Shown: piece by piece, positions 1 through 8,484 of the stretch
How positions within the stretch are numbered: position 1 is the stretch's first letter
Layout of the letters: every line of letters starts with the position of its first letter
Source: an uncultured Eubacteriales bacterium
Lineage (GTDB): Bacteria > Bacillota > Clostridia > Oscillospirales > CAG-272
DNA: 64,000 nt
Direction: 5' to 3'
Assembly: GCA_934462825.1 (NCBI GenBank)
Contig: CAKSIP010000003.1
Span: 40,512-104,511, forward strand
Translations under genes and position numbers: made by a program
Notes under the pieces: model-generated
Told to the model about the DNA's origin: nothing
Databases searched by the model: none
The model's input: the letters and a program-made list of their open reading frames with translations, nothing else

Positions 1-26
1 CTTACACCGTGTACTTGTATCGATAA
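1..26 (+). CDS. 3' tip of a further metallophosphoesterase paralogue (partial)
   Basis: The window opens in the last codons of a gene. Read in frame from base 3 they give YTVYLYR and a TAA stop. The same ending (YTVYLYK, YTVYLNQ, YTVYRND) closes each of the four phosphoesterase genes that follow, so this is almost certainly the end of another array member lying mostly outside the window. A short GC-rich hairpin (about 37-57) without a clear T-run lies between it and the next gene. Confidence 0.7.
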
Positions 27-85
27 AGAAACAGGCAGGGCCGTGAAAAACGGCCCTAATAACTCCCAAAAAAGGAGGCAATTTT

Positions 86-2161
86 ATGAGATTTTTGACG
101 AGATTTTTCAGCTTGCTTTTGGCGCTGATTTGCGTGGCAGGTGCTTTGACCGCTTGCCGGCCCAAACAACCCGACGAAACGCCGACCGCAACCCCATCCG
201 AAACGCCAAAGCCGGAGGAGCCGGAGCGCTTCCTCACGCTGGCGGATGGCACATCCAGCCAATATAAGGTGATTCGTCCTACAGAAACGACACAGGCGGT
301 GAAAGACGCCGCGGTAAAGATGCGCGAGGGGTTGCGCACCTATGCGCCGGCTCTTTGGCTGGAGGAGGATTTCCTTATAAAAGGCCAAACGCCGGGCAAC
401 TATGAAATCTTGATCGGTCAAACCAACCGCGAGGAATCGGATCAGGCACTGAAAGGCGCGAAATACGACGATGTGGTGGTAACGATGATCGGTGAAAAAT
501 TGGTTATCAATTCCTACAACGACGAAAAGCTGGAGGGCGCTGTCGAAAAGGTGCTGGCCGCGCTGAAAAACGAGAACGGCAAGGTGCTTTTGAGCAACAA
601 ATCGACCTTTGCCGAAAGAGCCACCTACCCGCTGTCCGACATCACGCTGAACGGCACTTCGCTGAAGGATTACCGTATCGTGACAAAGGCAAAGCCTCAC
701 GCCTTTGTGAAAAACGGAGTGGAACGGTTGCAGAAAGCCATTATTGCAGCCAGCGGCTTTTATCTGCCGATTATCACCGATAGCACCGAGGCCACGGGAA
801 AAGAAATTGTCGTCGGAGAAAGCAAACGCCCTGCATCGACCGGGACGGATGTTAGCGAAATCGGCGCCTATACGTACATTATCAAAGACAGCGACGGCAA
901 TGTGGTCGTTTGTGCATCGGATAATGATTATACCTTAAGTCAGGCGTTGGACGCACTGACAAAAATGGTAGGAAGCGGAAAGGTCGAGGAAACGAAAATG
1001 ACGCTGGACAATTGCATCACACCGATGCTGACCTCCTTCTGCTTTACCGATACGCACAACTGCTTTTCCATGCTGGAGCCTCCCTACATTTTCCGCAAAA
1101 ATGCGCAGGCCGCCATTGACTACCTGCTGAAAACGACCGGACAGGTGGATGTCGTTCTGGAGGGCGGCGACTTTATGAGCGATTACCCGACATGGCAAAG
1201 CTCCGGCCACTTGCCGTATGAATATTACCTCGGCTTCAAGAAAATGGCCACCGAGCGATATGCAAAGCTTGCGAAGGGTGGCAAGGTGATGTACGTAGCC
1301 GGAAACCACGACTACGCGCAGGGCGAAGAATCCACCGACGGCCCCGGCAAAAACGGTTCTTACAACTCCTCGGAATTTTATTTTACCGGCCCGATGAAGG
1401 AAACCCTTGGCGAATTGGCCGATGACGAAAAATTTGAGATCGTCGGCACGCACACCGGGGAAAAGTATCTTTTGGCCTATCACTATGTCATCAACGGCGT
1501 TGATTTTGTCGGTCTGTCGCCCGATCCCGATCGGGTCTGGTCGGCACAGTCATACGGCTTCAATACCGCCTCGCTGAATTGGCTGAAAAACAAGCTGAAT
1601 GAAATTGATCCCGAAGGCATCAAGCCGATCTTTATGCTTTGCCATTACGCCATGTCTCAGCGTGGGACCGACGTAGAGCTGAACACGCCTTATAGTGACC
1701 ACATCATTACGGATGCCATGATGCCGGTTCTCAAGGGGCATCACAACCTGTTTTACATGTTCGGACATTGGGCCAGCTATGTGTCCTTCCACACCGATTT
1801 TACTGTAAAAAACGTGATGCATTACAATGTCATGGGAAATATTTTCAATATTAAAGGCGATGAAACAGACTCTACCGCGGTGGCCTCGTATGACAAACGG
1901 TACTTTACGGCCGTTTGGATGGGCGGCTTCCGTTTGGATCACGACACTCATATGTATTTCAACAATGACATTCCGTATGGATACGGCGGCTATACCCAAC
2001 AGCAATCTTTCCCCTCCGCCGCTACGCCGAAATTGGCGCAGGGCATGTACATTGAAGTGTTCCCGGATCGCGTGGTGTTTACCATGAAGAACTTCGGCAC
2101 GTGGGAAGGCTTTAAAACCGGAACCCAGCTGGAGCCTTATACGGTCTATCTTTACAAATAA
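86..2161 (+). CDS. lipoprotein metallophosphoesterase, array copy 1
   Basis: Probable surface-anchored calcineurin-like phosphoesterase of 691 residues; the substrate is unknown. A lipoprotein signal peptide ends in LTAC at Cys24. Residues of about 45-180 and 195-320 look like two related alpha/beta domains (each with an EI(L/V)(I/V)G segment, as in the N-terminal domains of several glycoside hydrolases). The C-terminal half carries phosphoesterase motifs: DTH near 321, GGD near 361, GNHD near 405, CHY near 522 and GHW near 560. The last motif should read GHxH, so one usual metal ligand is missing. A good AAAGGAGG site precedes the ATG. It is followed after 24 bp by a leaderless paralogue, so the array is probably one operon. 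Confidence 0.82.
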   Translation: MRFLTRFFSLLLALICVAGALTACRPKQPDETPTATPSETPKPEEPERFLTLADGTSSQYKVIRPTETTQAVKDAAVKMREGLRTYAPALWLEEDFLIKGQTPGNYEILIGQTNREESDQALKGAKYDDVVVTMIGEKLVINSYNDEKLEGAVEKVLAALKNENGKVLLSNKSTFAERATYPLSDITLNGTSLKDYRIVTKAKPHAFVKNGVERLQKAIIAASGFYLPIITDSTEATGKEIVVGESKRPASTGTDVSEIGAYTYIIKDSDGNVVVCASDNDYTLSQALDALTKMVGSGKVEETKMTLDNCITPMLTSFCFTDTHNCFSMLEPPYIFRKNAQAAIDYLLKTTGQVDVVLEGGDFMSDYPTWQSSGHLPYEYYLGFKKMATERYAKLAKGGKVMYVAGNHDYAQGEESTDGPGKNGSYNSSEFYFTGPMKETLGELADDEKFEIVGTHTGEKYLLAYHYVINGVDFVGLSPDPDRVWSAQSYGFNTASLNWLKNKLNEIDPEGIKPIFMLCHYAMSQRGTDVELNTPYSDHIITDAMMPVLKGHHNLFYMFGHWASYVSFHTDFTVKNVMHYNVMGNIFNIKGDETDSTAVASYDKRYFTAVWMGGFRLDHDTHMYFNNDIPYGYGGYTQQQSFPSAATPKLAQGMYIEVFPDRVVFTMKNFGTWEGFKTGTQLEPYTVYLYK

Positions 2162-2185
2162 TTTGCGGACAAATGAGGTGCATTT

Positions 2186-3352
2186 ATGAACTGTAACAAA
2201 CAAGAACCAAAATTGACAGCCTTTTGCTTTACCGATACGCACAACTGCTTTTCCATGCTGGAGCCTCCGTATGTTCTTCGGAAAACGGTTTCGATGGCTG
2301 TGGATGCCCTGCTGAAAACCAAAGGGCAGGTGGATGTGGTGCTGGAGGGCGGGGATTGCATGAGCGATTACCCGACATGGACCAGCTCCGGCCACTTGCC
2401 GTATGCGTACTACAAAGACTTCAAAGCCCTTGTGGTGGAAAATTACGCAAAGCTGGCCAAGGGCGGCAAGGTGATGTATGTGACCGGCAACCATGACTAC
2501 GCGCAGGGCGAAGAAGCCACCGACGGCCCCGGCAAAAACGGCTCTTATAATTCCTATGACTTTTACTATACCGGCCCGATGAAGGAAACGCTTGGCGAGT
2601 TGGCCGATAACGAAAAGTTTGAGATCATCGGCACGCATACCGGCGAAAAGTATCTTTTGGCGTACCACTATGTTATCAACGGCATTGATTTTGTCGGCCT
2701 GTCGCCCGATCCCGATTTGATCTGGTCGGAACAGGCGTACGGCTTCAATGTTTCCTCGCTGGATTGGCTGAAAAACAAGCTGGAGGAGATGGATCCCGAC
2801 GGCACCAAACCGATCTTTATGCTCTGCCACTACGCCATTTCCCAGCGCGCGACAATCAAGGATTTGAATGACCCTTATGAGGACGACACGATTACAACAA
2901 CGCTCGCTCCGATTCTCAAGGGACATCGCAATCTGTTTTATTTGTTTGGCCATTGGGCGAACTATGTGTCCTTTTACACCGACAACACGGTGAAAAGCGT
3001 GATGCACTATACGCCCGAAGGTAAAATCATTCCCATTCGCGGGGATGAAACGGAATCGACGGCTTTGGCGCCCCTTCAAGAGCGCTCGTTCAACGCAGTG
3101 TGGATGGGAGGCTTCCGCTTGGATCATGACGGTCAAACACAATATTTTGAGGACGACGCGGTAGAAGGCTGGGGCGGCTATACCGACCATAAGCGGGTTT
3201 TCCCCTCCACCGCTACACCAAAGCTGGCACAGGGCATGTACATCGAAGTGTTCCCGGATCGCGTGGTGTTTACCATGAAGAACTTCGGCACGTGGGAAGG
3301 AATAAAAACGGGAACGGAATTGAAGCCCTATACCGTGTACTTGAACCAATAA
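2186..3352 (+). CDS. metallophosphoesterase without signal peptide, array copy 2
   Basis: A protein of 388 residues matching only the catalytic half of copy 1, from the DTH motif at its N-terminus to the shared PYTVYL ending. No signal peptide or N-terminal domains are present, so it is predicted to be cytoplasmic. GGD, GNHD and CHY motifs are intact, but the last motif is GHWA where GHxH is expected. The 5' and 3' ends are almost identical to copy 1 at nucleotide level (44 bp and 56 bp identical blocks), while the middle differs, which suggests recent duplication or gene conversion. A GAGG ribosome site lies upstream of the ATG. Substrate unknown. Confidence 0.8.
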   Translation: MNCNKQEPKLTAFCFTDTHNCFSMLEPPYVLRKTVSMAVDALLKTKGQVDVVLEGGDCMSDYPTWTSSGHLPYAYYKDFKALVVENYAKLAKGGKVMYVTGNHDYAQGEEATDGPGKNGSYNSYDFYYTGPMKETLGELADNEKFEIIGTHTGEKYLLAYHYVINGIDFVGLSPDPDLIWSEQAYGFNVSSLDWLKNKLEEMDPDGTKPIFMLCHYAISQRATIKDLNDPYEDDTITTTLAPILKGHRNLFYLFGHWANYVSFYTDNTVKSVMHYTPEGKIIPIRGDETESTALAPLQERSFNAVWMGGFRLDHDGQTQYFEDDAVEGWGGYTDHKRVFPSTATPKLAQGMYIEVFPDRVVFTMKNFGTWEGIKTGTELKPYTVYLNQ

Positions 3353-3378
3353 AACAAAAGATAACAAGAGGATAGAGT

Positions 3379-4575
3379 ATGAATCCCAAAATCGAAAGTC
3401 AAGAAAATCCGCAGGCAAAACCGATTTTGACATCCTTTTGCTTTTCGGATGTGCACAACTGCTTTTCCATGTTGGAGCCGCCGTATGTGCTGAGAAAATC
3501 GGCCACGCTGGCCATTGATACACTGCTTGCGACCAAAGGTCAGGTCGATGTGGTGATGATGGGCGGCGATTATATGAGCGATTACCCCGGCTGGCTCAAC
3601 TGCTCCAACACCCTGCCGTACGCATACTATCTCGGCTATAAGGCGGCTACCGTGAAGGAATACGCCCGGTTGGCCAAGGACGGCAAGGTGCTCTACTGTG
3701 CCGGCAACCACGATTTTGCCCAAGGCGAGGCGGCTACCGACGGCCCCGGCAAGAACGGCTCCTACAATTCCTTTGAATTTTATTATACCGGCCCGATGAA
3801 TCAAACGCCCGGCCCGCTTCCCGACAGCGAGCGTTTTGAAATCGTGGGCGAGCATACCGGGGAGAAATATCTGCTTTGTTACCATTACGAAATCCGGGGC
3901 GTGCACTTTTTGGCGCTGTCCCCCGATCCCGATCAAATCTGGAACACGCAGTGCGTCGGCTTCCATCCGGATTCCTTGACCTGGCTGAAAAACAAGCTGG
4001 AGGAGATCGACCCGGACGGCAAGGAAGTGATTTTCCTGAGCTGCCACTATGCTATGGATCAGAGAGACGCTCGCTCGGAAAATGTGAATGAAGGCTTCCA
4101 CCACGATGATTTCATTGCCGGTACCATCGGCTCGTTGTTGCTCGGACATCGCAATCTGTTCTATATGTACGGCCATTGGACGTGTGCGCACAGCTTCCAT
4201 AAGGGAACAACGGTAAAAAATGTGATCCACTATTACAAGGATCAATCCATTATCCCGATTGAGGGCGACGAGCTTTCCTCGCGTGAGGTGAAGGATGCGG
4301 AAAAGCGCGCCTTCAGCTCCGTGTGGATGGGCGGCTTCCGTTTGGATCATAACGGAAATCAGGAGTATTTTGAGGATGATCCCGTCGAAGGGTGGGGCGG
4401 CTATACCGATAAAAAGCGGAAATTCCCCTCCACGGCAACGCCCAAAATGTCGCAGGGCATGTATATAGATGTGTTTCCCGACCGCGTTGTGTTTACCATG
4501 ATGAACTTCGGAAACTATCCCGGTTATGAAACCGAAACGCCCATTGCGCCTTACACGGTGTATCGGAACGATTAA
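3379..4575 (+). CDS. metallophosphoesterase without signal peptide, array copy 3
   Basis: A 398-residue leaderless paralogue, more diverged than copies 1 and 2. It begins its metal-binding set with DVH, followed by GGD, GNHD and CHY. The final motif is GHWT, again lacking the second histidine of GHxH. It starts 26 bp after copy 2 behind an AAGAGGA site and probably shares its transcript. The family fold is clear from the motif order; the enzyme's substrate and even its activity cannot be deduced. Predicted cytoplasmic, unlike copies 1 and 4. Confidence 0.8.
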   Translation: MNPKIESQENPQAKPILTSFCFSDVHNCFSMLEPPYVLRKSATLAIDTLLATKGQVDVVMMGGDYMSDYPGWLNCSNTLPYAYYLGYKAATVKEYARLAKDGKVLYCAGNHDFAQGEAATDGPGKNGSYNSFEFYYTGPMNQTPGPLPDSERFEIVGEHTGEKYLLCYHYEIRGVHFLALSPDPDQIWNTQCVGFHPDSLTWLKNKLEEIDPDGKEVIFLSCHYAMDQRDARSENVNEGFHHDDFIAGTIGSLLLGHRNLFYMYGHWTCAHSFHKGTTVKNVIHYYKDQSIIPIEGDELSSREVKDAEKRAFSSVWMGGFRLDHNGNQEYFEDDPVEGWGGYTDKKRKFPSTATPKMSQGMYIDVFPDRVVFTMMNFGNYPGYETETPIAPYTVYRND

Positions 4576-4648
4576 ATTCAAGCTCTTTCCGCAAAAGCGT
4601 CATTGCTTTTGCAGAAAGGCAGAAAAATAGAAAGGTAGAAAAACTTAA

Positions 4649-6715
4649 ATGAAAAAAATACGCGTACTTTCCCTATTCTTAACACTGTTGATGCTGTTGT
4701 CGGCGCTCACCGCGTGCCGGCCGTCCCCCAACCCGGATCCGACGCCGACGCCGACACCCACACCGACGCCGGCCCCGATCTATACGACCACGATCCTTGA
4801 AAACGGCGTGTGCAATTATACCGTTGTCCGTCCGACCGACTGTGACAGCGAAACCAACGCGGCCGCCATGCAGTTGAGAGCGGCGTTGGCGACCATGACC
4901 GAAAAAGGATATATTCCGATGGATGAAGACTTTATCGCGCCTACTCACCAGCCGAAAGAGTTGGAAATCCTGGTGGGCTCTACCAACCGCGACGAAAGCA
5001 CGGAAGTGCTTAGCGGCCTGAAATATCAGGACTATAAAATCACGGTAGTGGGCAAAAAGGTCGTTATTGCGGCACATTCGCCGCAGGCCATCACAGCGGC
5101 CGTGACTTACTTTATTGAAAATTACATCGGAGACAAAAAAGACAACAAGAACGCTACGTTGTCCTTGTCCAGCGAAAACGCCTATACGTATCAAGGCACG
5201 TATGAGCTGAACGATGTAAAGATCGGCGATACGCCGCTGGAGGAATATCAGTTTGTCCTTCCCGCATCGCGGACGTATGCCCTCAATCGCTCGTATCAAT
5301 ATTTCCTTTCCGAGGTTCGCCAAAAAACCGGTATTTATCTGAAAACGGTGGAGGATACGCAGGAAGCCTCCGAGCATGAAATTCTGTTTGGAAACACCAA
5401 CCGCGCGGAATCGAAAAAATACTATGATGCCGGCATGGCGGATAATACCTATGCCTTTGAATTGGCCGGCCAAAAGCTCGTCATAGCGGCCTCCTTGGAT
5501 TACTTTGCCTTTAAGAAAGCCACCGAGGATTTCATCGCCATGCTGACCGCCAAGAATCTCAGCAACAAGCAATTGACAATTGACGTCAGCAAGCCGATTT
5601 TGACATCGTTTGGTATGTCGGATATTCATAACAATTTCGCCATGCTGGAACCGCCGTATGTGTTCCGCAAAAATGCGGCGGCGGCCGTGGATCAGATTTT
5701 GTCAACGCGCGGCCAGGTCGATGTGTTGATGATCGGCGGTGACTTTATGAGCGACTATCCGTCATGGAATTCGTCCGGCCATCTGCCGTATGCCTACTTT
5801 GTGGGATTCCGCGACCATGCCTCCGAGATCCTTTCCAAGCTGGCTAAGGACGGCAAGGTGATGTATATCGCCGGAAACCATGACTATGCGCAGGGCGAGA
5901 AATCCACCGACGGCCCCGGTAAGAACGGATCTTATAACTCGGCCGACTTCTATTACAACGGCCCCATGAAGGATACGCTTGGGGAACTGCCCGAAAGCGA
6001 AAAGTTTGAGATTGTGGGTACGCATACCGGCGAGAAATATTTGCTGGCGTACCATTATGAGGTCAACGGCGTGCACTTTATCGGCTTTTCGCCGGATCCG
6101 GATAAAATCTGGTCAGAGCAGGGATATGGCTTCAATACCGAAAGCCTGAAGTGGCTGGATAATAAGCTGAAAGAAATTGATCCCAACGGAGACGCCGTTA
6201 TTTTCATGAACTGCCATTACGATGTGGCTTATCGGCAGAACGGAGAGCTTTACAGCGTCGGTTCGGCCAGCAACGACCTGGTTCCCATTCTCAAGAGCCA
6301 TAAAAACCTTTTCTACTTGTTTGGACACATTCATCATGCCGACGGCAGAGATTATGCCAAGAAGAAAACGGCCGAAGTCGTGGTTCATTACTCGGCGAGT
6401 GGTACAGCCGTCAATACCAGCCCGGAAGCGACCTCCTATGCCAACAGCGTATCGCGCGGCTTTACCGCTGTGTACATGGGCGCATACCGCATAGACTATC
6501 AGGCGGATCGCTTTGGCTTGGATAAGGTGTACGGCTATGGAGGATATTCGTATAAGCAGTCCTTCCCGTCCACCGCAACGCCCAAGCTGTCGCAGGGACT
6601 TTACATTGCCGTGTATGAGGATCGGGTGGAGTTTCAGTGCGTCAACACCGGTACGTTGAACGGATTTAAAACGTCCGATATTATCGAACCCTATACGGTT
6701 TATCTGTACAAATAA
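4649..6715 (+). CDS. lipoprotein metallophosphoesterase, array copy 4
   Basis: A 688-residue lipoprotein with the same architecture as copy 1: lipobox LTAC at about residue 23, a short PTPTPTPTP linker, two related N-terminal alpha/beta domains (each with EIL(V/F)G followed by (S/N)TNR) and a C-terminal phosphoesterase domain. Motifs are DIH near 323, GGD, GNHD, CHY and GHIHH near 559. It is the only complete copy with the canonical GHxH ligand pair, so it is the best candidate for an active enzyme in the group. It is the last gene of the array; a strong hairpin terminator follows directly. The proline/threonine linker probably spaces the enzyme from the membrane. Confidence 0.82.
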   Translation: MKKIRVLSLFLTLLMLLSALTACRPSPNPDPTPTPTPTPTPAPIYTTTILENGVCNYTVVRPTDCDSETNAAAMQLRAALATMTEKGYIPMDEDFIAPTHQPKELEILVGSTNRDESTEVLSGLKYQDYKITVVGKKVVIAAHSPQAITAAVTYFIENYIGDKKDNKNATLSLSSENAYTYQGTYELNDVKIGDTPLEEYQFVLPASRTYALNRSYQYFLSEVRQKTGIYLKTVEDTQEASEHEILFGNTNRAESKKYYDAGMADNTYAFELAGQKLVIAASLDYFAFKKATEDFIAMLTAKNLSNKQLTIDVSKPILTSFGMSDIHNNFAMLEPPYVFRKNAAAAVDQILSTRGQVDVLMIGGDFMSDYPSWNSSGHLPYAYFVGFRDHASEILSKLAKDGKVMYIAGNHDYAQGEKSTDGPGKNGSYNSADFYYNGPMKDTLGELPESEKFEIVGTHTGEKYLLAYHYEVNGVHFIGFSPDPDKIWSEQGYGFNTESLKWLDNKLKEIDPNGDAVIFMNCHYDVAYRQNGELYSVGSASNDLVPILKSHKNLFYLFGHIHHADGRDYAKKKTAEVVVHYSASGTAVNTSPEATSYANSVSRGFTAVYMGAYRIDYQADRFGLDKVYGYGGYSYKQSFPSTATPKLSQGLYIAVYEDRVEFQCVNTGTLNGFKTSDIIEPYTVYLYK

Positions 6716-6733
6716 GACGATCAAAATGTCGTC

Positions 6734-6772
6734 GGGGAGTTAAAAAACGCAAAATGCGTTTTTTAACTCCCC
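6734..6772 (+). terminator. hairpin terminator with GTTAAAAA core
   Basis: A perfect 18-bp stem with a three-base AAA loop (GGGGAGTTAAAAAACGCA paired with its complement), followed by CTTTTTG. The A-run and T-run are inside the stem, so it could stop transcription from either side. Immediately before it stands ATGTCG, the same flank seen beside the related hairpin at 36697. Confidence 0.85.
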
Positions 6773-6837
6773 CTTTTTGTTTTTTGCGCAAGCGGCCATG
6801 GGATCGGCGCGTAAGGGAAAACAAATTTCGCCGGAAA

Positions 6838-6868
6838 TGGAATTTCCGCGAAAAAAACTCACATACTA
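6838..6868 (+). promoter_or_regulatory. candidate forespore sigma-G-type promoter of the ger unit
   Basis: CATACTA at 6862-6868 equals the -10 consensus of the forespore sigma factors. Eighteen bases upstream stands TGGAAT, a weak match to the -35 region. It lies 41 bp before the GerA-type gene, a gene class known to be forespore-expressed in Bacillus. Inference from motif and context only. Confidence 0.4.
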
Positions 6869-6908
6869 AAATACAGAAAGTAAAATCCAAGCAAAAAGGG
6901 GAAGCAAT

Positions 6909-8447
6909 ATGGGAGGACAGCCGGCCGATTATGAAAATGTGCGACTGACGGGGCAGCTTTCACGGGATTTGTCTATGGTGCGCCGGATTTTTCTGCGGGA
7001 CAGTATTTTGCGGATTCGCCCCTTGTACTGCGTGGCGATTGGGCAAAAATGCGCGGCAGTTTATTTTGACGGGATGGTAAATTCCGATTTGCTGGTGGAA
7101 GGCATTTTTCGGCCCATGACGCAAAGCGCCCCGATTCATTGCCCCCACGGAAATCGTGCGGGCGATACCGATGCGGCCGTTGCATTGCTGGCCGAGCGCG
7201 TGCTGGCGGCGGACGATGTGAAGGTTGTGCAAACGCTTGGGGAGATGCTGCGGGCGGTTATGTACGGCGACACTTTGCTTTTGGTGGACGGAAGCACGAG
7301 CGCTCTGACGGTGAACAGCAAAGGCTGGAAAACGCGCGGCATTGACGAGCCGGAAGATGAACGTGTGCTGGAAGGCCCGCGGGAAGGCTTTAACGAGTCC
7401 GCTATGATCTCTACGGCACTGTTGCGGCGCAAGCTGCAAACGCCCGATTTTTCGGTGGAGCTTTTGCGAGTGGGACGTCGCACCGATACAAAGGTTTACC
7501 TGTGCTATCTTGGCAGCCTTGCGCCGCGCCGCCTGGTGAAAGCCTTGCGCCAACGCATTGCGTCCATTGATATTGACGGCATTTTGGATGTCAATTATCT
7601 CAGTGAGCTGATGAGCGACCGTCCGAGGCAGCTGTTTCGGACATCGGGTACGACCGAGCGTCCTGACGTGGTGGCCGCTCGCCTGCTGGAAGGACGCATT
7701 GCCATTTTGTGTGACGGCAGTCCCATGGCTCTGACGGTGCCCTATCTCTTTTCGGAAAATTTCCAATCGGACGAGGACTATTATCAGCCGGCTCCGGTGG
7801 CTTGTGTCGGTCGGTTTTTGCGCTACCTGAGCTTTTTCCTGTCGATCAGCGTCCCCGCTGTGTATGTGGCGTTGACCGTGTTTCACCGCCGCCTTTTGCC
7901 TACCGCCTTCCTTTTGTCGGTGTCGGCGGCCCGTCAGGGCGTTCCGATTGCATCGGTGACGGAATGCTTGCTTCTGATCCTGATTTTTGAGATCCTGAAG
8001 GAAGCGGGCCTGCGGACTTCGCAAAGCCTTGGCAATGCTTTAAGCATTGTCGGCGGACTTGTCGTGGGGCAAGCGGCGGTGGAAGCCAAATTTGTCAGCG
8101 CCCCCATGCTGATTATCGTGGCTCTCAGCGGCATTGCCGGCTTGATGGTGCCGCGCTTGCGCGCCCCGGTGTTTTATTTGCGGCTTTTGCTGGTGATAGC
8201 GGCCGCTACCCTTGGACTTTTCGGATATATGGCGGTGATGGCCGCCGTGATCGTTCGGATTTTGTCCCTTCGCTCGTATGGCTTTGACGAAACGCCGGCG
8301 CTGTCTTCGCCGTCTTACCAAAGCTTCAAAGACACAATTCTTCGCGCCCCGATTGGGAAAATGCGGTTGCGCCCGCCTTTGACCGGAAACCGGATTCGCC
8401 TGAAAATGCAGAAAGGGCGCCGGGCGGAGAGGGACAGGGGTGTTTGA
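6909..8447 (+). CDS. gerAA: GerA-type spore germination protein (A subunit)
   Basis: Receptor A subunit of 512 residues that would sit in the spore inner membrane and take part in germinant sensing. Family hallmarks are the YFDGMVNSDLL segment near residue 60, the DEPEDE...GPREGFNE block near 145-160 and a C-terminal membrane region of about five helices (roughly 295-450). The start ATG follows AAAAGGGGAAGC. It is first in a unit ordered A-C-B, followed by two peptidoglycan-active proteins. The 3' end overlaps the longest possible reading of the GerC gene. The symbol denotes the family; which paralogue this is cannot be told. Confidence 0.88.
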   Translation: MGGQPADYENVRLTGQLSRDLSMVRRIFLRDSILRIRPLYCVAIGQKCAAVYFDGMVNSDLLVEGIFRPMTQSAPIHCPHGNRAGDTDAAVALLAERVLAADDVKVVQTLGEMLRAVMYGDTLLLVDGSTSALTVNSKGWKTRGIDEPEDERVLEGPREGFNESAMISTALLRRKLQTPDFSVELLRVGRRTDTKVYLCYLGSLAPRRLVKALRQRIASIDIDGILDVNYLSELMSDRPRQLFRTSGTTERPDVVAARLLEGRIAILCDGSPMALTVPYLFSENFQSDEDYYQPAPVACVGRFLRYLSFFLSISVPAVYVALTVFHRRLLPTAFLLSVSAARQGVPIASVTECLLLILIFEILKEAGLRTSQSLGNALSIVGGLVVGQAAVEAKFVSAPMLIIVALSGIAGLMVPRLRAPVFYLRLLLVIAAATLGLFGYMAVMAAVIVRILSLRSYGFDETPALSSPSYQSFKDTILRAPIGKMRLRPPLTGNRIRLKMQKGRRAERDRGV

Positions 8448-8484
8448 AATCGAAATTTTGCATAAATCAAAGGAGAGAGAAAAC

